Shown piece after piece: positions 1 to 7,569 of a stretch of 21,539 bases of DNA. Both the position numbers and the translations under genes were made by a program. The DNA lies in IMG/VR virus record IMGVR_UViG_3300021185_000666, positions 1 through 21,539 of that record. One strand, written 5' to 3'. This DNA is from a virus. Below the pieces are notes generated by a model. That model searched no databases and had not been told where the DNA came from. It saw only the letters and a program-made list of their open reading frames with translations. Position 1 is the first letter of the stretch, and every line of letters begins with the position of its first letter.

Positions 1-2768
1 CATTCATTCGTGCAAGAAATGTACACTTTGAGGCAACAGGTATGAAACCTTTGACTCAGGTTTATCCTTTCTTTGATAAGAGAAGTGTTGCAAAATATGT
101 ATTCCCAACTGGTGGTGGTGTTAAAGGTACTGTATCTGACTTAGTAACTTCTTTGGTTGGTTCTTGGAGTAGTATTTCTAAGATTGAATTTGATTTCCAA
201 AAATTTGGTGGAGACCCACTAGTCGCTACTATATCGTATAACGGAAGTGGTGTAAATTTCACAACTATCAATACGCAACAGTATCCTGGCAGCGCTCGTT
301 CAGTTGTTTCAGTAACAGGACAGACACTAACTCCTGGCGATAAGGGTGAACTTTCTGTTAGAGGTTTCTTTACGGATACAAACAATGCTCTTGGAACAGA
401 TGATAGATTATATGATGTTCGTATTTACGACCAAGACGGAAACCTAATTCCTAGAAGTTTATATCAGATTGAAAGTTCTCGTAGATTTACTAATATCGGT
501 AGGGCTGTTGATGGAAGTACAGACAGTTTTGCTTTCTTTAATACCTCTAGATATGCTTTTGATGATAAACAATGTGAGATTACTATTCGAGTAATTGATG
601 GTGCGAAAACATTGTTACCTTCTAGTGGTAGACTGAAGAGATATGATTATCTTCGTGCAGACGAAACCTCTTTGGTTACAGACGCAGCTGGTTCTGTTGA
701 AGGTTACTTTGCAATTCCAGATGCTAGAAGGGCAAACAATCCAAGGTTCAGAACTGGTGAGAGAGTGTTTAGACTTACATCTTCACCTACTAATACCAAG
801 AGTCCAGAACCAGAAACTTTTGCACAGGCAACTTATACTGCTACTGGTGAAATCAGAAGTGTAAGAGAAACTATTGTTAGAACTCGTAATGCAAGAGTTG
901 TCACAAGAAATGTAAACCAAACTAGGACTTTAAGTAATACTGAAACAAGAGATGAAGTTGTAGGATGGTGGGATCCAGTTGCTCAATCATTTATGCCTCA
1001 AGTTGAGGGTGGCGAGTACATTACAAAGATTGATGTATTCTTCTCACAAGTAGACGATAACATTCCAGTGACATGTCAGATTCGTGAAATGAATACTGGA
1101 TATCCAACAACTAAAGTTCTACCTTTTGCAAGTAAAACTTTGTTGCCTGAAGAGTGTTCAGTGTCAAATGACGCTACCGCTGCAACAACATTTACTTTTG
1201 ATGAACCAGTGTATGTCAAGAATGGTGTAGAGGTTGCAATTGTTCTGCAAACAGATTCTCCAGATTACCTTGTGTGGATTTCACGAATGGGTGAAAAGGA
1301 TGTTGGTGGTAAGAGACTTGTATCTGAACAACCATACTTGGGTGTTCTATTTAAGTCACAGAACAACTCTACATGGACAGCATACGATATGGAAGATTTG
1401 AAATTCAAAATATATCGTGCTAAATTTGACACAACAAAAACTGGTACAGTTAAGTTTGTAAACGATGCAGTTGAAACTGCTGACTTAGAGACTGATCCTA
1501 TCAGGTCATTTAGTGGTGTTACAAAGGTTAAAGTTCTACATAGAGACCATCACATGTATGATGATACAAAGAATAATGTCACTATTAGTGGTATAACTTC
1601 TGGTGTAACATCTACACTGAATGGTGCAATAACAAACTCTGCAACAACTTTAACTCTTGCATCCACATTAACTGGTGTAGGAACAAGTACTGCTGTTACT
1701 CTAAAACTATTCTCTACAGATGCAGAAGGTGATCCAGTAACAGAAGTTGTTACAGGAACAACTAATGGGTCGGATGCTAAGATTGTTGAAAGTATCACTC
1801 GTGGAGTAGAGGGAACTGCAATCGCACATGTAACTGGTATTACTGTAGAAAGATATAGTGTCAATAATATTCCTCTGACAGAGATTAATAAGACGCATAC
1901 AAATATCAACGATGTTGAGATTGATAGTTACACTATTCCAATTACATCTACACCAAACGCTACTGGAAGTTTTGGTGGTAGTTCTGGTATTGTTTCTGAA
2001 AATGCTCAGATGGATCAGATGCAGGCATTGTTCTCTACTATCGAAAGTCCAGACACATCTCTAACCGCTAAGATAAGAACTACAAGTGGTACTTCACCAA
2101 GTGGTACAGAGACTTCTTTTGTTAAACAGTCGGTATCACAGTCAGAGACTATTCCTATCAATGACAACTATGTTTTTGATAAACCAAGACTTGTTGCATC
2201 TCAGATTAACGAGACAAATGAAATGAGTGGTGAGAAGTCGATGGAATTGACATTCACTATGCAATCTCAAAAGGACAATCTATCACCAATCATTGACTTG
2301 GAGAAGAGATCAATCGTGACAGTTTCAAACAGATTGGATAATGTTGATTCTGCTTCTGCTGTATATCCAACAACAGAATATACTCCACCAACTGCTCCAG
2401 ATGGTGACAGTAATGAGTGTGTGTATATTACTCGTAAGGCACAGTTGAAGAATCCAGCAAACTCAATCAAGTGTTACTTGGATGCTGCTAAGTTTCAAAG
2501 TTCTGAAATTCAAGTAATGTTCAAGATACTTCGTTCTGATGATGCGTCAGACTTTGATGAGATTGGTTGGCAATATTTCAACACAGATGGTTCGCCAGAT
2601 GTTGCAGTTAATGATTCAATAAATCCAGATGATTTTATTGAAAGAGTATATACTGCTGATGATATTGGTGAATTTATTTCCTTCGCTATCAAGATTAGAC
2701 TGCAAGGAACAAACTCAGCAGAAGTTCCACGCTGTAAAGACTTACGAGCAATTGCATTGGCGACATAA
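1..2768 (+). CDS. Large virion structural protein (baseplate/tail), 5'-truncated by window edge
   Basis: The frame is open to the left edge. Codons from position 3 read FIRARNVHFEATG directly before the methionine at 42, and this runs on into MKPLTQVYPFFDK. In marine T4-like phages the 'R.R.V.F...G.KP.T.VYPFFD' motif is normally internal to a large structural protein, so the ATG at 42 is probably not the true start. From residue ~305 (counting from position 42) a second conserved region reads WWDPVAQSFM, then ITKIDVFF, IPVTCQIREMNTGYPTTKV and a beta-rich stretch ending near residue 480. Residues ~532-605 hold a small module with SATTLTLAS and ITRGVEGTAIAHVTG, a common beta linker in phage structural proteins. 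The C-terminal ~200 residues look like a separate beta domain. Its position before the fibre locus and gp13 matches the baseplate-wedge/gp10 region of T4-like genomes. Virion structural role is likely; equivalence to gp10 is inference. Confidence 0.75.
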   Translation, partial: FIRARNVHFEATGMKPLTQVYPFFDKRSVAKYVFPTGGGVKGTVSDLVTSLVGSWSSISKIEFDFQKFGGDPLVATISYNGSGVNFTTINTQQYPGSARSVVSVTGQTLTPGDKGELSVRGFFTDTNNALGTDDRLYDVRIYDQDGNLIPRSLYQIESSRRFTNIGRAVDGSTDSFAFFNTSRYAFDDKQCEITIRVIDGAKTLLPSSGRLKRYDYLRADETSLVTDAAGSVEGYFAIPDARRANNPRFRTGERVFRLTSSPTNTKSPEPETFAQATYTATGEIRSVRETIVRTRNARVVTRNVNQTRTLSNTETRDEVVGWWDPVAQSFMPQVEGGEYITKIDVFFSQVDDNIPVTCQIREMNTGYPTTKVLPFASKTLLPEECSVSNDATAATTFTFDEPVYVKNGVEVAIVLQTDSPDYLVWISRMGEKDVGGKRLVSEQPYLGVLFKSQNNSTWTAYDMEDLKFKIYRAKFDTTKTGTVKFVNDAVETADLETDPIRSFSGVTKVKVLHRDHHMYDDTKNNVTISGITSGVTSTLNGAITNSATTLTLASTLTGVGTSTAVTLKLFSTDAEGDPVTEVVTGTTNGSDAKIVESITRGVEGTAIAHVTGITVERYSVNNIPLTEINKTHTNINDVEIDSYTIPITSTPNATGSFGGSSGIVSENAQMDQMQALFSTIESPDTSLTAKIRTTSGTSPSGTETSFVKQSVSQSETIPINDNYVFDKPRLVASQINETNEMSGEKSMELTFTMQSQKDNLSPIIDLEKRSIVTVSNRLDNVDSASAVYPTTEYTPPTAPDGDSNECVYITRKAQLKNPANSIKCYLDAAKFQSSEIQVMFKILRSDDASDFDEIGWQYFNTDGSPDVAVNDSINPDDFIERVYTADDIGEFISFAIKIRLQGTNSAEVPRCKDLRAIALAT

Positions 2769-2769
2769 C

Positions 2770-2997
2770 ATGACAGAATATATCAAAGTAGAAGAACACC
2801 CTAAACTTGTAAGAGATACATATTCTCGTGCAATTATTAATACAGACGTATATGCATACGAAGCTGCAATTACAAGATCAAGAAATGCTAAACAGCAAAA
2901 AGATGATATGAGAGATGCAGTAAGGGATATAAATAACTTAAAGAGTGAGATGCATGAAATTAAGTCCTTGCTTCTAAAACTAGTGGATAAAGAATAA
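2770..2997 (+). CDS. Small coiled-coil protein, conserved in style, function unknown
   Basis: A 75-residue protein that starts one base after the stop of the upstream structural gene (TAACATG), suggesting coupled translation. The frame is open further upstream (to 2629), but that extension lies inside the preceding gene, so the ATG at 2770 is preferred. The N-terminal half (TEYIKVEEHPKLVRD, TYSRAIINTD) is followed from residue ~35 by a charged helix (KQQKDDMRDAVRDINNLKSE, then IKSLLLKLVDK) with heptad-like spacing of I/L/M, which predicts a coiled coil. Its stop overlaps the next start as TAATG. The place between a baseplate-type protein and fibre proteins suggests a small virion or assembly component. 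I do not recognise a characterised homologue. Confidence 0.75.
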   Translation: MTEYIKVEEHPKLVRDTYSRAIINTDVYAYEAAITRSRNAKQQKDDMRDAVRDINNLKSEMHEIKSLLLKLVDKE

Positions 2998-3407
2998 TGG
3001 CAGATAGAAACGCACCTTCATCATTTACTTTAGAAGAGTGGAGAGTAGAGTTTAATGAACTGGCATCAGATGTTGGTGATGTTACCTCTCTTCCTTCTAC
3101 TGTAAATGGACAGAACGTAACAGATGTTGTTGGGGCAGTTGTTCAACTTGAAAGCGCTCTATCTTCTGTAATGTTCCCTACGGTTATTGATTTTGATGAC
3201 TCTTCGGGCGTAGCTTCTGAAAGAATTTTAATGGGTACACATGACGATCTCCAACTGTACCATGATGGAACAAAATCAGTAGTAAGTCACACAGGGACAG
3301 GTGAATTAGAACTTATTTCTAATACAACAACCTTGACATTTCCGAATGTTGGTGGTAAAATAGCTACTGAAGGTTTTGGAATTGCTCTTGCGATTGCACT
3401 TGGTTAA
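2997..3407 (+). CDS. Short fibre-like protein with C-terminal IALAIALG
   Basis: A 136-residue protein sharing one base with the upstream stop (TAATG). The N-terminal ~50 residues (SSFTLEEWRVEFNELASDVG, then VTDVVGAVVQLE) look helical and may anchor to the tail. Residues ~80-110 carry ILMGTHDDLQLYHDGTKS...GTGELELIS, a beta module recurrent in marine phage fibres and also present in the protein at 12031-13161. The last residues are EGFGIALAIALG; the ALAIALG ending recurs in the 10155-10781 product and a close version in the 16101-16304 product. It is followed by a late promoter and then a MANNFKNA gene; the same order of partners occurs at 10155/10796. Likely a small virion fibre or attachment protein; the exact role is unknown. 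Confidence 0.75.
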   Translation: MADRNAPSSFTLEEWRVEFNELASDVGDVTSLPSTVNGQNVTDVVGAVVQLESALSSVMFPTVIDFDDSSGVASERILMGTHDDLQLYHDGTKSVVSHTGTGELELISNTTTLTFPNVGGKIATEGFGIALAIALG

Positions 3408-3411
3408 GACT

Positions 3412-3419
3412 TATAAATA
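3412..3419 (+). promoter_or_regulatory. T4-type late promoter (TATAAATA)
   Basis: An exact TATAAATA lies 5 bases after a stop codon and 25 bases before the ATG at 3444, with AAAGGA (3429-3434) as ribosome-binding site in between. This is the consensus -10 element used by T4 late transcription (gp55/gp33/gp45-dependent polymerase). It probably drives 3444 through 6091. Confidence 0.75.
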
Positions 3420-3443
3420 ATAGAGATTAAAGGAAAAGAATAA

Positions 3444-3788
3444 ATGGCTAATAACTTTAAGAATGCATTTGCAACGAGTGTCAGTACTAATGGTGCTTCA
3501 CCTACAGATGTGTATACAGCAAACAATGGTTCTGCCTGTAACTCCATTCTAATTGAACTTGATATCGCAAACACAGGTGTATCTGCTGTTCAGATTTCTG
3601 TTGTGATTAGAGATAGTAGTGGTAGTGCATCATTTCATCTAGTTAAAAACGCTCCAGTTCCAGTTGGATCTTCTTTGAAGGTTGTTTCTGGACAGAAGAT
3701 TGTTTTGAATGGTAATGATAAAGTACAGGTTTATGCATCGGCAGCTACTGTGGATGTTATCGCATCAGTTCTAGAAGACGTAGCATAA
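3444..3788 (+). CDS. Small beta-rich virion protein (MANNFKNA family), paralogue of 10796-11131
   Basis: A 114-residue protein with ribosome-binding site AAAGGA at 3429-3434. It begins MANNFKNAFATSV and has alternating hydrophobic strands (SILIELDIANTGVSAVQISV, GSSLKVVSGQKIVLNGNDKV) ending VDVIASVLEDVA. The whole length aligns with the 111-residue product at 10796: same start (MAN-FKNA), the A.t...V.i.v..rD.s..a.f.L..n pattern, the P.g..l....GQK-iL..gD.v.V core and a hydrophobic end. The fold looks like a compact beta sandwich. It lies directly upstream of an MSNYIG fibre gene, whereas the paralogue lies directly downstream of one. Probably a fibre-associated or tail-decorating structural protein; this is inferred from context. 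Confidence 0.75.
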   Translation: MANNFKNAFATSVSTNGASPTDVYTANNGSACNSILIELDIANTGVSAVQISVVIRDSSGSASFHLVKNAPVPVGSSLKVVSGQKIVLNGNDKVQVYASAATVDVIASVLEDVA

Positions 3789-3800
3789 GAGGGGTAGATA

Positions 3801-4610
3801 ATGTCTAACTACATCGGCACTCCATTTGTGAATCAAGTATCACCCGCTTTTCAGCAGGAAGATTTTACTGATTCAAATTTTGGAAACGTAACAGTAGGTT
3901 CTACTACACATACAAACTCTACTACCTTGTCACAACAAGTGCCGGGCGGAAACGGAGAAAATATACTCGTTGTAATTAATAACGTAATTCAACAAGCAAC
4001 ATCTGCATATACTATTCAACAGGATGCAAATGGCGAACCAAAAATTTTGAAACTTGCAGAGACCCCTGCTTCTAGTTCTACAATCTATATTGTTCATAGA
4101 GGTATTGGTGGATTCCAAATGAAACCACCTACAGGTTCAGTTGGAGCAGACGAACTTGCTGCAAACTTAAAGTCATTTACAAATGATGTATTTACAGGCA
4201 ACGGTTCAGCTACTGCGTTTACTCTGTCAGAGACACCTCCAAATGCAAACTCAGTTTTAGTATTTGTTGATGGTATCCTACAGAAGTCAAGTACAAACTA
4301 TTCAATAAGTGGTACAACATTAACATTCACATCTGCTCCAGATGCAAGTGCAGAGATTGAGGCAAAACATTTTGGTATTCGTGGAGTGGTTCGTAGAAGT
4401 ACTGATTTTCAATACGATACATTTACTGGAAACGGTTCTGCGACAACATTTAATTTAAGTACAACTGGCGCAACAACTAATAGTGCTTTTGTTTTTTATA
4501 ACGGTATAGCACTTAAACCTACAAGTGACTATTCTATTAGTGGTGTTGTTTTAACAACAACATTCACACCACTTAACGCTTCAGAAATAATGGTGAGGTA
4601 TCAAATCTAA
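3801..4610 (+). CDS. Tail-fibre protein with three NGS-T-F beta repeats (MSNYIG type)
   Basis: 269 residues, starting MSNYIGTPF; RBS AGAGGGG at 3788-3794. The MSNYIG tag is shared with the product at 10155. Three repeats of a ~60-residue beta module follow. The first is divergent (residues ~27-101). The second (131-193) reads FTGNGSATAFTLSETP, LVFVDGILQ, YSISGTTLTFTSAP. The third (208-268) reads FTGNGSATTFNLSTTG, FVFYNGIAL, DYSISG. Copies two and three share near-identical coding sequence at their starts. The linker between copies one and two (GSVGADELAANL) is a short stalk of the type seen in many phage fibres. The stop overlaps the next ATG (TAATG), so this protein and the glycine-rich protein downstream are probably made together. 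Role in tail-fibre assembly or host binding is inferred. Confidence 0.8.
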   Translation: MSNYIGTPFVNQVSPAFQQEDFTDSNFGNVTVGSTTHTNSTTLSQQVPGGNGENILVVINNVIQQATSAYTIQQDANGEPKILKLAETPASSSTIYIVHRGIGGFQMKPPTGSVGADELAANLKSFTNDVFTGNGSATAFTLSETPPNANSVLVFVDGILQKSSTNYSISGTTLTFTSAPDASAEIEAKHFGIRGVVRRSTDFQYDTFTGNGSATTFNLSTTGATTNSAFVFYNGIALKPTSDYSISGVVLTTTFTPLNASEIMVRYQI

Positions 4611-5734
4611 TGCCAAGTAACTCAAAAAACCTAGCAGAACTATTAAATACAGACACTTCAATTGAAGTTGGAGATATTGCAAACGATTCTGTAACGGCAG
4701 CTAAACTTGCTTCTAATGCAGTAACAACTGCAAAGATTGCTGCCGATGCAGTAACAGATGCAAAGGTAGATATCACAGCTGATGCAATATCTGATAAAGC
4801 AAATGCTTCTACAGGATATATACAAATACCAAAGGGAACAACTGCACAACGTCCAGGCAGTCCAGCAGATGGAATGATTAGATATAATTCAACTCTTGAC
4901 CTCTCAGAAGAATATAGAGATGGTCAATGGAGAGCGTTATCTAATGTTATTACCATAAGTGGAGGTACAAAAACAACCTCTGGTGGTTATACTATTCATA
5001 CATTCACATCATCTGGAACTTTCTTGATTGATGGTGGTAATTTAACTGGTGTAGATTATCTAGTTGTCGCTGGTGGCGGCGGCGGTGGTTCTAAAAGAGC
5101 TGGTGGCGGTGGCGGCGGTGGAATGGTCAACGCAACCAACCAAACCATAACAGCAGGAGCTCACACAGTCACAATCGGTGCTGGTGGTGCTGGTGCTACT
5201 AGTGACACTGCTAATGGAGTAGTAGGTGGAAACACTTCTTTTGGATCAGTCCAAACTTGTACTGGTGGTGGTTACGGTGGTGGTGAAGGAAAAACTGGAG
5301 GTTCAGGCGGTTCTGGAGGCGGTGGTTCAGACGGGCAAGGGCCTGGTTCTGGAACTTCTGGTCAAGGTAATGCTGGTGGTACTTCTTTTGGTTCTTCTGG
5401 AGGCGGTGGAGGCGGCGGCAAAGGTGGCGTTGGTGAAGCTGGTGGAACAGATGGAACACAAGAAGGTGGCGATGGCGGCGCCGGTTTAACACTTAATTAT
5501 AGTGGAAGTTCAGTCGCATACGCTGGTGGCGGCGGCGGTGGAAGTCGTGATGGAGCAGCTGGTGGTACTGGTGCTAGTGGCGGTGGTAATGGTGGTGTGG
5601 ATAATTCAAACGTATCCACAGCAGGAGCCGCAAATAGAGGCGGTGGAGGCGGCGGTGGTGGTCGTAACGGCGGTACACCATTTGTTGGTGCTAACGGTGG
5701 TTCTGGTGTCGTTATTATTAGGTATCAAACGTAG
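4610..5734 (+). CDS. Glycine-rich tail-fibre adhesin
   Basis: 374 residues, overlapping the upstream stop by one base. The N-terminal stalk (residues ~1-60) contains IEVGDIANDSVTAAKLASNA and repeated AVT.AKI units. Residues ~65-100 (GYIQIPKGTTAQRPGSPADG, MIRYNS, EEYRDGQWRAL) form the conserved 'P.G.IRYN..t..fE.y..g.W..l' module of fibre ends. From residue ~153 to ~367 the chain is polyglycine-rich, with GGGGGG runs separated by short variable inserts, closing with GGSGVVIIRYQT. This ending is typical of phage glycine-rich domains and recalls the polyglycine sandwich of T-even gp38 adhesins, in which the loops bind the receptor. Likely host-recognition adhesin. Glycine codons here are GGT/GGC-dominated, so the region is locally GC-richer than its surroundings. 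Confidence 0.8.
   Translation: MPSNSKNLAELLNTDTSIEVGDIANDSVTAAKLASNAVTTAKIAADAVTDAKVDITADAISDKANASTGYIQIPKGTTAQRPGSPADGMIRYNSTLDLSEEYRDGQWRALSNVITISGGTKTTSGGYTIHTFTSSGTFLIDGGNLTGVDYLVVAGGGGGGSKRAGGGGGGGMVNATNQTITAGAHTVTIGAGGAGATSDTANGVVGGNTSFGSVQTCTGGGYGGGEGKTGGSGGSGGGGSDGQGPGSGTSGQGNAGGTSFGSSGGGGGGGKGGVGEAGGTDGTQEGGDGGAGLTLNYSGSSVAYAGGGGGGSRDGAAGGTGASGGGNGGVDNSNVSTAGAANRGGGGGGGGRNGGTPFVGANGGSGVVIIRYQT
5066..5730 (+). repeat. Low-complexity polyglycine-coding tract
   Basis: Runs of GGT/GGC codons (for example around 5068-5093, 5101-5121, 5398-5420, 5524-5543 and 5638-5662) encode glycine blocks of the adhesin. Each run is a near-perfect trinucleotide repeat and so a likely site for slippage or recombination between blocks, which would change loop number without breaking the frame. 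Confidence 0.75.
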
Positions 5735-5743
5735 GAGATTATT

Positions 5744-6091
5744 ATGGCACATTTTGCAAAAGTACTTAATGGAATAGTAGAAAATATTATAGTAGCAGAA
5801 CAAGAGTTTATGGATACTTTTATTGATGACTCTCCAGGCGAATGGATTCAAACTTCATATAATACAAAAGAAGGTGTACATTCAGATGGTGGTACTCCTT
5901 TAAGAAAAAACTATGCCATAATTGGTGGTACATATGATTCAACTAGAGATGCATTTATTCCTCAAAAACCATATCCAAGTTGGACTTTAGATGAAGACAA
6001 ATGTATTTACGTTGCACCCAAAGCATATCCAACTGACGGAAAAGATTATGATTGGGACGAGGACAAAACCTCTTGGATTGAAGCAGACTAA
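5744..6091 (+). CDS. Conserved small phage protein (MAHFAKV family), possible fibre partner
   Basis: 115 residues; RBS AGGAGA at 5733-5738 overlaps the stop of the glycine-rich gene. It begins MAHFAKVLNGIVENIIVAEQ and contains GEWIQTSYNT, LRKNYAIIGGTYD, RDAFIPQKPYPSWTLDEDK and Y.WDEDKTSW, ending EAD. This pattern is frequent in T4-like marine phages, usually beside fibre or adhesin genes, where it is annotated as unknown. The protein is acidic and rich in aromatic residues, with no membrane segment or signal. Placement immediately after an adhesin, like the other short acidic-tailed genes in this locus, suggests a fibre-assembly chaperone or capping partner. That role is inference. A CTAAATA late-promoter variant overlaps its stop codon. 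Confidence 0.75.
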   Translation: MAHFAKVLNGIVENIIVAEQEFMDTFIDDSPGEWIQTSYNTKEGVHSDGGTPLRKNYAIIGGTYDSTRDAFIPQKPYPSWTLDEDKCIYVAPKAYPTDGKDYDWDEDKTSWIEAD

Positions 6092-6094
6092 ATA
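6088..6094 (+). promoter_or_regulatory. Possible late promoter variant (CTAAATA) overlapping a stop codon
   Basis: CTAAATA spans the TAA stop of the 5744 gene and lies 29 bases upstream of the ATG at 6124. The surrounding 15 bases (6083-6097) are identical to 10115-10129, where the same motif overlaps another stop upstream of a fibre gene. The repeat of motif and position supports a promoter; the match to TATAAATA is imperfect. Confidence 0.45.
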
Positions 6095-6123
6095 GTATTA
6101 TAAAAGATATGGGAAATAATTAA

Positions 6124-7194
6124 ATGCCATTTATAGGAAAACAACCAGAAGTAGGTGCATACTCTAAGTTAGACGCTATTACTGCGTCTGCTACTGCAAC
6201 GTATAATCTAACTTTAGATAGTGGTGCATACTATCCAACAAGTGCAAATCATCTATTGGTTTCTCTGAATGGTGTTATGCAGGCTCCACAAGATTCATTC
6301 ACAGTAAGTGGTTCGACTATCGTATTCGACTCTGCTCTAACAAGTTCTGATAACATCGACTTTATCATGGCACTTGGTGACGTTCTAGATATTGGAACTC
6401 CAAGTGATGGTACGGTAACAAGTTCTAAACTTGCTGGTGCGTTAACTACTCCAAGCAATCTTACAGTTGGTGGTGTGCTAGATGCAACCACAGCTATATT
6501 TGACAGGGCTAGTACAGACGGCGTTATTGTTAACCTACAAAAAAATAATGGAAGCATAGGTAGTATTGATGTTGATAATGGAGATAATCTTACAGTACAA
6601 GGTAAGTCAGATCATTCAGGCCTTCAATTTGGAACTAATGCAATATTCCCTCATAAAAATAGTGCGAACATAGACGCTACAATAGACTTGGGCGAAAGCA
6701 CGCTTCGTTGGAAAGACATTTATCTATCAGGCGGTGTGAACTTCAGCGCAAATGCAAACGCTACTGGCATGACATCAGAAACGCTAGATGACTACGAAGA
6801 AGGCACTTGGACTCCAACTGTTAATGGTTTAAGTGGTGCTGCTAGTGGATATAGTGCTCAAATTGGTCACTACACAAAGATAGGAAATATTGTCGTTGCT
6901 TATTTTAGATTCACTTTAACAAATAAGGGAAATATTTCTGGTAACTATGCACTAATTCAAGGTCTACCATTTAATCATTCTGGTTCTGATGGTGGTTCTG
7001 GTATGGTTAATAGATATACAAATCTAGTAAATGCTGTAAGTAGTTTAGGTATAGAACTAGGTGGGTCAACACCTACGGCTGCTTGGTTAACTAAACAAAG
7101 TGGTACAAGTGGAACAAGTGATACATATGTAACTACTGCTGATATTGCGAACAATACATTTATGCAAGGCAGTTTGATATATAGAACGTCATAA
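6124..7194 (+). CDS. Tail-fibre protein (MPFIGK type with DDYEEGTW domain)
   Basis: 356 residues beginning MPFIGKQPEVGAYSKLDAI; the MPFIGK tag is shared with the product at 11143. Residues ~25-85 hold one diverged NGS-T-F type beta module (LLVSLNGVMQAPQDSFTVSG). A short stalk (DGTVTSSKLAGAL) follows, then a coiled or beta region with SANIDATIDLGESTLRWKDI and YLSGGVNFSANAN. DDYEEGTW is at residues 222-229, introducing a C-terminal domain with GHYTKIGNIVVAYFRFTLTN and LIQGLPFNHSG. The protein at 11143 shares the same sequence of motifs (INFSA, DDYEEGTW, YTKIG, GLPF) in a shorter form. This C-terminal domain is common at fibre tips of marine phages and is the likely receptor-facing part. The gene stands alone between two promoter-like sequences. 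Confidence 0.8.
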   Translation: MPFIGKQPEVGAYSKLDAITASATATYNLTLDSGAYYPTSANHLLVSLNGVMQAPQDSFTVSGSTIVFDSALTSSDNIDFIMALGDVLDIGTPSDGTVTSSKLAGALTTPSNLTVGGVLDATTAIFDRASTDGVIVNLQKNNGSIGSIDVDNGDNLTVQGKSDHSGLQFGTNAIFPHKNSANIDATIDLGESTLRWKDIYLSGGVNFSANANATGMTSETLDDYEEGTWTPTVNGLSGAASGYSAQIGHYTKIGNIVVAYFRFTLTNKGNISGNYALIQGLPFNHSGSDGGSGMVNRYTNLVNAVSSLGIELGGSTPTAAWLTKQSGTSGTSDTYVTTADIANNTFMQGSLIYRTS

Positions 7195-7254
7195 CATAAT
7201 TTTAATTATCTTCATCTGTATTGGTGGAGATGGACAGGTGACATGCTAAGTCAC

Positions 7255-7262
7255 GATAAATA
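7255..7262 (+). promoter_or_regulatory. T4-type late promoter (GATAAATA)
   Basis: GATAAATA, one base from the T4 late consensus, lies 14 bases before the ATG at 7277 with the strong ribosome-binding site AAGGAGA at 7264-7270. The 82-base gap upstream (7195-7276) is one of the two longest non-coding stretches in the window and otherwise holds only a weak 5-bp hairpin (7238-7254). Confidence 0.65.
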
Positions 7263-7276
7263 AAAGGAGAAAAAAA

Positions 7277-7543
7277 ATGGCTATTACGAAAAGAACGGAA
7301 GAAGATAAAATTGAAGTGATTGGAGCATTCAAGCACATTCAAGTGAGAACAGCTACGGTGATTGAAGAGGACGGTGTTGAACTGTCTCGTTCATTCGCAA
7401 GACATGTTGTTGCACCAAACTCAGACTCATCTAAGGAAAGTGCAGATGTAAAAGCGATGGTTGCACAGTTTCATACTGATTCAGTAAAAACTGCATATGC
7501 GGCACATCTTGCTGCTAACACACCAGCAGATGACGAAGAGTAA
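7277..7543 (+). CDS. Small conserved phage protein, unknown function
   Basis: 88 residues with a strong RBS (AAGGAGA, 7264-7270) and a late promoter directly upstream. It begins MAITKRTEEDKIEVIGAFKH, followed by IQVRTATVIEEDGVELSRSF and ARHVVAPNSD, and then a helical half (VKAMVAQFHTDSVKTAYAAH) ending ADDEE. The N-terminal half predicts beta strands of the kind 'k.e.i..fk.iqvR.atviedG.Els.s..R', a pattern I associate with small proteins next to phage fibre genes. No membrane segment or enzymatic motif is visible. It opens the cassette that carries the duplicated fibre genes, so a shared accessory role in fibre assembly is possible but unproven. Confidence 0.7.
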   Translation: MAITKRTEEDKIEVIGAFKHIQVRTATVIEEDGVELSRSFARHVVAPNSDSSKESADVKAMVAQFHTDSVKTAYAAHLAANTPADDEE

Positions 7544-7569
7544 TTAATAGAAACTTAGGATATTAACAG

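Noticed and set aside
1550-1909. Minus-strand open frames, for example 1550-1909, 12012-12398, 14566-14898 and 15004-15399
   Set aside because: They lie wholly opposite well-supported + strand genes, lack ribosome-binding sites and have compositions expected from antisense of Thr/Ser/Ala-rich proteins.
5226-5777. Alternative + strand frames across the glycine-rich gene (5226-5489 and 5502-5777)
   Set aside because: They are Val/Leu-rich shadows of GGT/GGC repeats in another frame. The glycine frame gives a complete recognisable domain ending VVIIRYQT.
7238-7254. Hairpin GTGAC-loop-GTCAC as a transcription terminator
   Set aside because: Only a 5-bp stem with a 7-base loop and no U-tract; it directly precedes a late-promoter-like sequence. 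Too weak to call.
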